Shown piece by piece: positions 54,801-64,000 of a stretch of 64,000 bases of DNA. Numbering within the stretch: the stretch's first letter is position 1; each line of letters begins with the position of its first letter. The translations under genes were made by a program, and so were the position numbers. The notes below the pieces were generated by a model. The model saw only the letters and a list, made by a program, of their open reading frames with translations, did not search any database and had not been told where the DNA came from. The stretch spans positions 1-64,000 of the forward strand of contig JAKNDB010000093.1 of the NCBI GenBank assembly GCA_024305405.1, given 5' to 3'. Source of the DNA: Dirofilaria immitis (Eukaryota > Nematoda > Chromadorea > Rhabditida > Onchocercidae).

Positions 54801-57800
54801 TTTTACTGAAAAGCAAATAGCTCTCAACAAGGACATGCGAAATATTTTGGAAGAAATTAAGCAAAAGGTTTGTTACTTGATTGAAATACAACGATGGTGA
54901 TCGATACAAATTAATTTAAATTATTTTGGTAAACTTCAGGAGCTGGCATTTGAAGCAACTATCGCTTCTCAGGCAGAAATTGTTAAGATGTGTGATACCT
55001 ATGCCGTTGAGATGGAACAGTTACAAGCAAAGTTGGATATTCTAGAAAAAGAAAAGCAGGAATTGTTGAGCAAGCTTAAAGGATCTAGCATCCATCATAA
55101 GTAAGTGTAGAATGTATTTAAAGCTATTATTGGTTGGATTTAAATTTCATCATAAGCAGGCAGTTTGAAGGAAAAATATTTTGAAACAACCAGTTTGTAT
55201 TTATTATAAGGTTGAGCGAAGAACGACGAAAGCGACTTCAAGAACTTGAGAAAGAATTGGCAGTAAGTAAAAGACGAATGGGAGAAATACAAAGACTGGA
55301 AAAAGAAAATATTCGTTTGCAAGAGCAGTCCAAGAAGTTGAGTACGGAACTTAGCGTATGTTTTATTCCTTCCAGAATTTTTTTCATAAATTCAAAGTTT
55401 TTGTAAAAGTTGGTTTATGAAATTCGCTGACATCTTGACAGATCTAGAATACTGATATCATTCTGCAATTTTTCATAGTATCACTGTTGAATATATAGCT
55501 TGCTTGATTCAATCTATGGTTTATATTAAAAATTTTGCGACTATATTTTTGAAAATTAACATTAAAAATAATATTAAGGAAGCATATCTTTAAATGAGAA
55601 ATAAAGAAAAACTGAAAAGCGGAAGGGCCAAAAGCAAGTAAAAACATGAGGAAAAATGATTATCATCACCACAACACTGCACTACTTTCATATTTTAAAA
55701 GAATACTTTTAAGCATTTATTTACAGGAACTGAAGAAATTAAGAGTAAAAATGTCTAAGCAAATGAAGGAAGAGGAAGTGAAGTTTCGGAAATGGAAGGC
55801 AATGGCTGATCGGAAAATAATGCAGTTCAAAAATCAAGTTTGTTCCAATTTTGTTTATTCAAAGTCAATTTTTGAAAAATGTGATGTTTTTATCTAAAAA
55901 ACTATATAGATGAAGCCAATTCATATTAGAACCAGTATATATCTTTGATAAATCTCGACTAATTCAATTTAACTCTGTCTTTAACTCACTTTATTAAGGT
56001 ACGCAAAGAGAAGTAGAAATAGCTCGAGAACAACATACGAAAAATCTACAATTAGCTGTATATCGCCGTAAATACGAAGAAGCAAATGCTTGCAATCGAC
56101 GTCTGCAGATGCAACTTGCTAAAAGCACTACCCGAACTAAAACATGTTGTGACGGGCAATTTATTGTAGGTAGTTTTGAAAATTTAAAAATTTTTTTACT
56201 TTTAAATGTTGAATTATAAAAAGTATCAGTTTAAGAAAAAATGACTAAAATCAACTTTGAACTTGTTTCAAATAGACCTGTAGAAGCTTAAATTCTAAAT
56301 TTTATTCAAATTTAAGTCATATTCTGAGTCATTTAAACTTGCTTATTGCAAAATCTTAACTGTTATAGTCAGCTTTGAATGATGAATTAGCTGTAGCTTA
56401 TTCCGCTGCTGAGGCCGAAATTCATTGTCAAGTCTTAATTGAACAGCGAAAAATTCTCTCCGCTCAGCAACAAAAATTACAGAAAATGTTAGAGAAGCTA
56501 TTGAAGGAACCACCGGCCAAGGTTTGTTATTAGTTTCGACAATACTTTTCACTTTTTAATGTTCAATCTTTTCTAACTTTGATGTCTGTTTAGAATTGGA
56601 GAAAATGTGAAAAAGTAAAAAGATATTGAAACTCTTTTTGTTATATTATCATCCATTATTTTAGAAAAGTTATTATATTTCAGCGTCGTGCTGGATTCGA
56701 CCATGTAGATATTGAAGGTGAAGATGAAAAGGAAATAATTAAAGAGCAACTGAAGAATTTGGATAAAGAAATTCAGTTGCGAGGCAGTGAACTCGGTGAT
56801 ATTCAAAGAAATGCACAAAAGCTTATTCGGACGAACAGCGGGAGCAATTATGGAATGCTTTACGAAATCTTACGGATGCAAAGGCAGGACTAGGTCGTTT
56901 ATTCGATGCGGTAATTAAATTTTGGATTAAATTTTAGCCAATTTTGGAACTTAGTCAGCATGAAAATTTTTGATTTGAAAAAATTCCAAAAGTAATTTTT
57001 TTACAGACCATAAACGAAAGGCGTTCTTGTTTGGAAAAAGATTTGGTAGTAGAAGAACTAAGACGAAGCGTGGATGAAATGAAAAATTGTTATGAAAAAA
57101 GTTGCATTCTGTGCGGACGGAGTTGAAAAGTGCTAAAACTGAAGTGGGAAATTTACGAAGAATCTTAGCAGAAGCTGAACTGTGCTATGCTCAGCAAGTA
57201 GATTTTCATTCACTTTTTTATTTGAGATAGGGAAAAATATCCAGGAATTTTCTCTGAAAAACTATAAAAGGACTTTATTTGAATAAAATATGGTAAAATT
57301 TTATTTGAAAAAATAAATAAATAAAGATTTATTTGAAGGAACGTGATATGATAAATATTTGGAACGAAATGGTCGAAGGTCATTTTGATTTGCCCGATAA
57401 GGTTGTGAAAAATTTGAATTTAGTAAAGGAAGCTGCTAACAATTTTACCAATCTCCAACAAGCATTTGACCAACAGCGACATGAGTTAGAGGTTTGTGTT
57501 ACCTGAAATTTTTCCCTAAAAGTGCATGATAATCCGCATGATGATCCTTACAATGTAATAAATTTCGGAAATCCTTGAAGATAATTTTATTATTCGAAAT
57601 ATTAGAAATCACGCGCACGATTGTATCATGGTCGATTACGTCGCAGGACTGGTCTAACGGATGGTGTCATGCCCGGCCGTTCTTTATCAGAGAGTGTAAG
57701 CTTTGTTATTATTTTAAAGTCGTCATGCAAAAATTAGAATTTAATTTTGCCAAGATTTAATTCCAAATTAAGATAAATTTCGGATCATATGGTGTCACGA

Positions 57801-58851
57801 CTTAGTTCTGAAATAAATGAGATATGATTAATGCATGATTTTTGGTATAATTACTCGACTAATAATTGAAATATATCACAGTTAGTTATATATAACAAAT
57901 ATGTTTTTTAAAAGGAATATTTATAGATTATGGAAGAAAGAGGAGATGAAGGAGATTTGTCAAGTAGCTATCGAATAAGAGAAAATCGAAAACCAGTAGA
58001 ACGGCTTGGAGTTGTAAGTATCAGTTTTTATTGCATTTTTGCCAAACAGCTTGCTGAAGAATAGCATATAAAATCCTTTTAATTTTTCTTTTGAAGATCA
58101 CGGATCTGGATTCAGTTCTCTCAGATGAAAAAGAAGAGAATACATCCACTGCGGACAGTGATTTTTCGTATTGTCCTACTCCACAGAAGATAACTCGTAA
58201 ACGCCAATCAAGGTTACTTTCTTCGATAAATGGATTAATGTATTTTATACTGTTAAAAGTTTAAGTCTAATTAAATAATTCATTTGTTTATAATGTTTTA
58301 AAATTGTATTGAAATTTCGTTATATATACTTATTAGAATTTTTAAAAACGAAGAAGGAGGCCTCCGGAATGACCGCATAAAACTGAGCTTTTATTTGCCA
58401 AGCTTAATTGACTTCCTGATAGATCAGCATTACCACCAAAAATTCTAATAATTCTAATGAATAAATACATCAGATTAGATTTTAATCGCTAAAGAGGATT
58501 TCCTTTACTGAGAATCGAAATTTTCAGTGTACCTAATGCAGCTGGACGCCGTGATACTTTCGTTTTGAGTGAGGCTCCCTGAAGGAGATTGATGCACAAC
58601 AAGAACAGAAAAATGAGCCTGTTGCAGGTTCCAGCAAGGTGAATTTTTAAAGTTTATTATACTTTCTTAAATTTTTTTGAGTAGATCAAAAGATCAATAT
58701 TACGGCATTTTCTAATTCACATATCTTCGTCATAAAAAAATCTCTTCTTTAGGAATCTGACTTCAATCCGAACACAACCTATACAGTTGAACAATGCTCA
58801 GAATTAGATCATCGGTCGATTATAACGCGTGATCTTTTTAAGAAACATTGA
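51823..58851 (+). CDS. klp-19: Chromokinesin, KIF4/KLP-19 type
   Basis: N-terminal kinesin motor with a long coiled-coil stalk. I place 23 exons: 51823-51933, 52033-52144, 52282-52360, 52695-52882, 53005-53159, 53258-53469, 53703-53955, 54074-54259, 54347-54452, 54748-54867, 54940-55100, 55211-55355, 55727-55837, 55999-56165, 56369-56521, 56684-56910, 57007-57197, 57339-57491, 57606-57695, 57927-58013, 58097-58212, 58528-58638, 58753-58851; about 1110 residues. Motor motifs are present: [11 protein letters not shown]-loop [14 protein letters not shown], switch [13 protein letters not shown], switch II DLAGSE, and the neck-proximal [19 protein letters not shown] shared with KIF4. KFRKWKA then [14 protein letters not shown] also match the KIF4 stalk. 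KIF4 proteins act on mitotic chromosomes and spindle. A Cys-rich tail like that of vertebrate KIF4 is not seen. Single-base gaps near 52287, 52780, 56004, 56822, 57095 and 58580 split the frame. Confidence 0.88.
54511..54650 (+). other. Possible alternative kinesin exon ending in a stop
   Basis: Between kinesin exons 9 and 10 an AG acceptor (TTATTTCAG) precedes a frame containing [18 protein letters not shown] and ending in TAG at about 54647. The constitutive exons on either side join in phase without it, so it would be an alternative 3' end or retained intron if used. It may be chance. Confidence 0.2.
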
Positions 58852-60478
58852 ATTTTAGGAAATTGAAATTTCGTATTCATTGACTAATGCACATCAAGTT
58901 AATGAAGTCTTTTCTCACATAACATTCACAAAAATAAAAAAGAAAAAGAAAAACAGATCTAATACAAGCTGTCTCTTTGTATCATTATATGTATAGAAAT
59001 ATCGAATGATCTTGTTCTCTTCAGTTTAAATTACTTTTTTTAAAAACCATATCCAGTGATGGTGTATCATAACGGATCTCTCTTAGCTAATTCATTAATC
59101 TCACTGTCGGTGGTCAAAATTATTATTTTAGTTATTTGTATTATCACTTTGTCTGGGAATGCTGATTAATTGTTTAAAACTGAACAGTATTTTCTGTAAT
59201 GAGAACTTGATAATAGTTCAATGTATAGATGAATATTTTGCAAACATAATTATGAACTATTATAAAGTTGAATTTTATTAATTTGATTAATTTACTGGAA
59301 GCCAGTTATCTAAATTTAGTTCGAATTTTGATTCGAAATTTCTCATTTTATTCTCAAATTTAAAGAGTATACCTTTTTTTTTTGATATTAAATTGAAGTT
59401 TTTGTCTTGCATTGGAAGTTCTGATTTCTAAGAGATCGATTTCGAATTGATTTCAAATGAGTATTACTGTACTTAATAATCTTTCTTTTTCGTTCTGGGT
59501 TGAATCGTAATATTGAGAAAGTGTAAAGCAATAATACATATGCGAAATATAACGCAATCTTTATATATTAAAATGTGAATTAATTAATTTCATGTTATTT
59601 ATTTCAAAATGATTGTTCTAAGTTACCGTTGATAAATAAGCAAAAAGTCCATCGGAAATATGTTCGTTCTTGTTTGTTTCACCAGTGATTTCTCGAAAAG
59701 CTTATTTTTAATGTTATGTTTCTGATCGATGTTAAAATCGTCACTAATGATAAATAACAGTCAATTGATTAAAATTAGTATTTATCTTTTAAAGTTAAGT
59801 TTTCGTAATATTCTTTTTTTGCCTGAAGCAAATATTATTATTTGAGCAAATTCTTGCAGAATGTAAAATTCCAATATAGAGCTTTTGAATGGAATATTTT
59901 GGAATCTGAATTACAAATATGTAAAAATTATTCAGTTGAATTTCATAAGATTCGATGCAAGTACTTCATAGATCAGTTTGTTTTTCATGATTTTTCAATG
60001 TATGATTTTGGACTGCAACTTTCTTTTTCCTACGTGGTACAACTTTATCAATTTTCATATATCATTTGTTTGAATTCATCAGTTTGCTAATCTAACAAAT
60101 AAAAGTATCAAGTCTCTATGACATTTTTGGCGATATGGAGAAAATTGCTGTTGTTCGTTTTACGAGATGATCCATGATATTGTCAGTAAAATCGCTTTGA
60201 TAAGATAAGGGATATTTCAAATAAGGCAATGAAATGCGTAGAATAGCTAATAGTATAATTAAAGTCTGCCTTCTGCTAAATGTTGTAGCCTAAATTTGTA
60301 TGTTGTGTGGTTAAACGTTGTTCACGTATCGGCATATGACATTTCTTCATCGTCTAAGTTTCGCTACATATATAATTCTTCCATTTTGCATTGTGTCCTT
60401 CAGATTTCCTCTCGAAGGATATGGTAAACTTCTGGCAACATAGAATTATATTGCAATATGAATTTTTTTATTTTTCAG
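58852..60478. other. Intergenic region kinesin to polymerase theta
   Basis: Begins with the kinesin 3' flank (an AATAAA at about 58932). The plus-strand frame 59842-60090 has no recognisable domain. If the helicase gene has earlier exons they should lie here, but I could not identify any. No repeat of note. Confidence 0.4.
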
Positions 60479-62755
60479 GGTTTTGAATAATCAAATGCCC
60501 GATTATCCGGCATGGATACCGAATGAAATTGTAGCCGGATATATCGAGCATGGTATTCAAACCCTCCTTTCCTGGCAATGCGATGTTTTGAATAATCAGT
60601 TTTTGCAAGCTCCACAATATGGTAATTTCATATTTTCTGCTCCAACAAGTGCCGGTAAAACAATTGTTGCGGAATTAATTGCCGTAAATACTGTCCGACA
60701 GTTACACTGCAAAGCAGTTTTCATCTTTCCATATATATCTGTAGCCAAAGAAAAATTTCTTATTTTGCAGGTTTAATTTTAAGTTATATTTTATTTCAAA
60801 TCTTCAAGTCTTTATGACAATTTTTTTAAGATATATTTCTTCTTAATATTATTTTTTTTTGTTGACAAATCTTTCTATTAGCATTATTATTATAATTCAG
60901 ATATTATTTTAATAATTCAGTGCTTAGTTTTCAAATAATTAAAAAGAAAGCAGAATTTTTATGATAAAATTTTTAATTGATTTTATTTGTTTAGAAAATA
61001 TGGCGAAGAGTTGATCTTCGTATTAGCGCATTTATGGGTTCACATTCATCACCCTTTCAAGCTTGGGATGCATCAGTATGTACAATTGAGAAAGCTAATT
61101 CACTTTTAAATCGTATGATTGATGATAAAACCATATTTCATATAGGTTATATTCATTGTTTTTGTTTTTACTTTTTGCTTTTTTTTCTTTTTTAAAATCA
61201 AATAATTTTAAATGGACGAAATTACAATTCATAGTAAATTTTATTTTTATTAAATAAAAATGTTTCATTCTGATAGTATATATGTTTTTTCATAGAAAAT
61301 TTCATCGCTAGATATGTATATTCTAATAATCGAAACATATTCTAATGTATTAATAAAAAGTATTCTGAAATACACGCATTTTACATTTTGCTAAAGATGC
61401 TTAAATGCATACACATTTCCGATTAGAAAATTATTTCCAAATAGATAGAACGATAGTTTTTTATTCCATTACTGTTTAATTAATTGCTACTTTGAAAGTT
61501 ACTTAATATTGATTTTCTTTTATTAGGTGTTTTGGTAATCGATGAATTTCATATGTTATTTGATGGAAATCGTGGTCCACTAGTGGAACAAATTGTTGCG
61601 AAAGTATTGTATATTTCGCAATTTTTAAAGTATGAATGCTTAGATATATATTACCGAAGGTTTTCCATATATAATAGTTATCAAGCGATATCTGCACCTT
61701 ACGACATTTTTATTAAATTAAGATTCTGAAATTTCTATAAAAAAATTGGAATTTTTTGACAATCTTCCAAAGTTTTATAAAATTTCTGAAGTTTTAAAAT
61801 TTTCTTTTTTTTGACGTTCAACTCATTTTCCAAATAGATTTATACTTTAAATTTTAATTTTATAGTCATCGAATTCAAATTATCGGCTTAAGCGCTACAT
61901 TACCAAATTTGGATGAATTGGCTGATTGGCTAAATGCCGAAAAGTATGAAACAGAATTTCGCCCGATACAGTTGCACGAAATGATTATGTGTGATAACGA
62001 ATTACGAGATGTGAATACAATGCAATACATTCGAACAATATCAAGTGAATATGTCATCCCAAACGATATGGAACATGTAATCATACAGTATGATTTTCAA
62101 GGCATTATTTAATTTTATAAATATAAAATATTATGAGTTCTTACATACATTAAATTTCCATCCAATTTTTTAATTTTTATAATTCAAATATTTTACGTTC
62201 TTTTTCTATCTTAGAATAGAAATAAAATCATCAATTTTTGAAATATTCTAAACTAAGATAACAAATTATTGCTTTTGAATCATTTGATACTTTCGAATAT
62301 TTCAAATTTTTAGAACAACTATCTTGTTGAATTATATTAGAAATCAAATTGTATAAATAATCAGTTTATAACTAACATATATTTCTGAAAAATTCTATTA
62401 TGAATGTTTCTTAATTCTGCAAAAAATTTAGATATATATTCAAAATTTAGATATATTCTTAGATTAGAGAATATACAAGTAAATTAAACCTTATTTCAGC
62501 TTATGTACTGAATCTGTTACAAAAGGCGAATCAGTGTTGGTATTTTGCAGTTCAAAAGCAGAAACAGAAAAACTTGCTTTAGCCATATCGCATCATTTCA
62601 AGGAATGTTTCAAATCGGGCAATAATCAAAACCTTATCTTTTCTTTGAATATGGAATCATTGAAGGAATTTAAACAAACATTTGATCACGAAGTACTATT
62701 TGTAGATGATATTTTGCAAAAACATTACCGTATGGAATCGCATTTCATCATGCTG
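60479..62755 (+). CDS. polq-1: DNA polymerase theta, N-terminal helicase domain (partial, runs past window)
   Basis: Superfamily 2 helicase with Pol theta character; theta-mediated end joining repairs double-strand breaks. Exons: 60479-60770, 60995-61145, 61527-61629, 61866-62087, 62500-62755, all with GT/AG borders. Motifs: Q-like WQCDVL, Walker A SAPTSAGKT, Ia FPYISVAKEK, Ib/Ic VCTIEKANSLLNRM, Walker B VIDEFHML (family usually DELH), motif III GLSATLPNL, FRPIQLHE, and IV VLVFCSSKAE. SAPTSAGKT, VSVAKEK-like text and the VCTIE.AN block favour POLQ over the sister helicase HELQ. The last exon ends at AFHHAG only if one A is restored in the run 62718-62722. Exons for motifs V-VI and any polymerase domain lie beyond 64000. 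The first in-frame ATG is at 60495; the AG at 60478 could be a splice or trans-splice site. Confidence 0.85.
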
Positions 62756-63232
62756 GTTAGTTTTGTCAGATCTCAATACATTTTGTAACATGTCTTTTTC
62801 GACAAATTTTAAGTTTATTTATTGGATCAGAATACGATCTAACCGTTTATCTTTCTCTCTAGATCAACTTAAGAAATTTCAATCAATATCGAAATCAAAA
62901 AAGCTTACAATAATTTGTCGAAATTGAATTTGATGAAAACATCCATAATTTTTGTACTATTTAATCATTGATAATCTTCAAGTCTTCTAAATTCGTTAAA
63001 AATTTTCTTTTCAAAAATTTTCTCCTTTACTTCCAATTTTTATTTTTATTTTTATTAGCATTTACTGTACTTCTAAATAGAAGGAATATGTCCGATTTCG
63101 TTCAAATTTGAAAATATTCGTGAAATTCGAAATTTTCTCGAATTTATTAAAGCGCAAATGATTTTTCATAGAATAAAAAAGGAAAGGAATAATTTTAAGC
63201 ATAATATATACACGTATATATATATATATTTA

Positions 63233-63266
<34 letters not shown>

Positions 63267-64000
63267 TGTATGTGTGTCCTATATACCAGTTATCGGAAAT
63301 GTCATCTTGTAACAATTGAAGAGATGGTCTTCTTTTGAAAGCATTAATTAAGTGCCATTCATTGTATAAAGAATGTCACATTGTCATTAGTATTAGCGCA
63401 TTAATGCAACGCTTTTGATACTTTTTCATAAATTCATTTATTTACGTAATCATTTATTTATTTGTTTACTTACTTATTTATTTAACTTTTGCTCTAAATT
63501 GTCTCATTTATTTTTCAGAATTGTTGCACAAATTGTTAACATTATTCATATTTTTTATTTGATACGATTATTTTGCACTCAATCTTTTCATCCGTTTCTC
63601 TTTTGCCGACTTTTATATTTCAAACACTTATCTTTCACTTATATTGCCGATATCCTCCATTCATTTGTTCAAAATAAAATTATCTTATCCTTTTGAAAAA
63701 TTCTATTCTTGGATAAGAGGCGAATTAGTACATATTCTTTTCTTTAGCTGTCAAAATTTAAAATATGTTAAAATTTTCAAAAGAGCAATTTATGCCAATT
63801 GAGAAATGATTGATAATCTTCTTTGATTTGATCAAATTGGCAATCATTTTCTATGGAATCTAGCAATATAACCAAAGAGAGAAATGTATGTTAAAAATTG
63901 AAATAAGCAAATTTATTCAACTTATCAGTTTTACAACTACTAAATGTGCTAGCAATTATAAAAATAAATAAATAATCAATTTGTTAAAGTGAGTTGGAAA
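62756..64000. other. Probable long intron of polymerase theta gene
   Basis: Follows a GTTAGT donor after the last helicase exon. No continuation exon (expected ATSTLS..GVNLPA block) is visible before the window edge. It contains a TG microsatellite at 63232-63276 and T/A-rich filler. Confidence 0.55.
63232..63276. repeat. TG microsatellite
   Basis: (TG)n with TATG interruptions, following a short TA run. Confidence 0.9.

Noticed and set aside
60479..62755. Alternative assignment as helicase HELQ rather than polymerase theta
   Set aside because: SAPTSAGKT, the VAKEK block and VCTIE.AN fit POLQ better; not fully excluded because the polymerase domain lies outside the window.

Overview
The window looks like nuclear DNA of a nematode. 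It is strongly AT-rich. Its protein-coding genes are split by introns with GTAAGT-like donors and TTTTCAG-like acceptors. The recognisable genes have clear nematode counterparts (ATF-7-type bZIP factor, KLP-19/KIF4-type kinesin), and it carries BEL/Pao LTR retrotransposons with an env-like gene. A parasitic chromadorean (spirurid or filaria-like) is my guess from composition and style; I cannot prove the species.

Layout. 1-6.5 kb holds a decayed C2H2 zinc-finger gene, a decayed coiled-coil gene resembling IFT74, foldback (MITE-like) elements and a 40-bp minisatellite. 7.1-9.6 kb (-) is a two-exon eukaryotic 6-phosphofructokinase. 10.2-14.4 kb (-) is a decayed ABCA-type ABC transporter. A solo BEL/Pao LTR with a clean 5-bp target duplication (15437-15817) sits next to a decayed Patched-related fragment (about 15.9-16.3 kb). 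19.1-26.3 kb is a nested pair of BEL/Pao elements: an internally deleted, env-bearing copy (21049-25224) has inserted into the integrase zinc-finger region of an older copy, with target duplication GAACC. 28.6-32.9 kb (-) is an atf-7-like bZIP factor in ten coding exons. 35.3-38.9 kb (-) is chaperonin subunit CCT-epsilon in ten exons. 39-44.4 kb is a gene-free, microsatellite-rich stretch. 44.4-49.8 kb (-) is fumarate hydratase with a mitochondrial-type leader. 51.8-58.9 kb (+) is a KIF4-type chromokinesin in 23 exons. 60.5 kb to the window end (+) is the helicase domain of DNA polymerase theta, cut by the window edge.

The intact genes are unrelated housekeeping or regulatory functions (glycolysis, TCA cycle, protein folding, stress transcription, chromosome motor, DNA repair) and do not form a pathway cluster. 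fum-1 and the kinesin are divergent and share a roughly 2-kb intergenic region.

Two patterns run through the window. First, conserved and clearly functional genes are interrupted by about twenty apparent 1-bp losses, mostly in A or T runs. This points to homopolymer under-calling in the assembly rather than real gene death. Second, the genuinely dead genes carry substitution stops (CGA to TGA, CAG to TAG) and cluster in the first 26 kb with the mobile elements. I found no convincing novel multi-gene system. The most informative structures are the nested retrotransposon and the systematic frame breaks.
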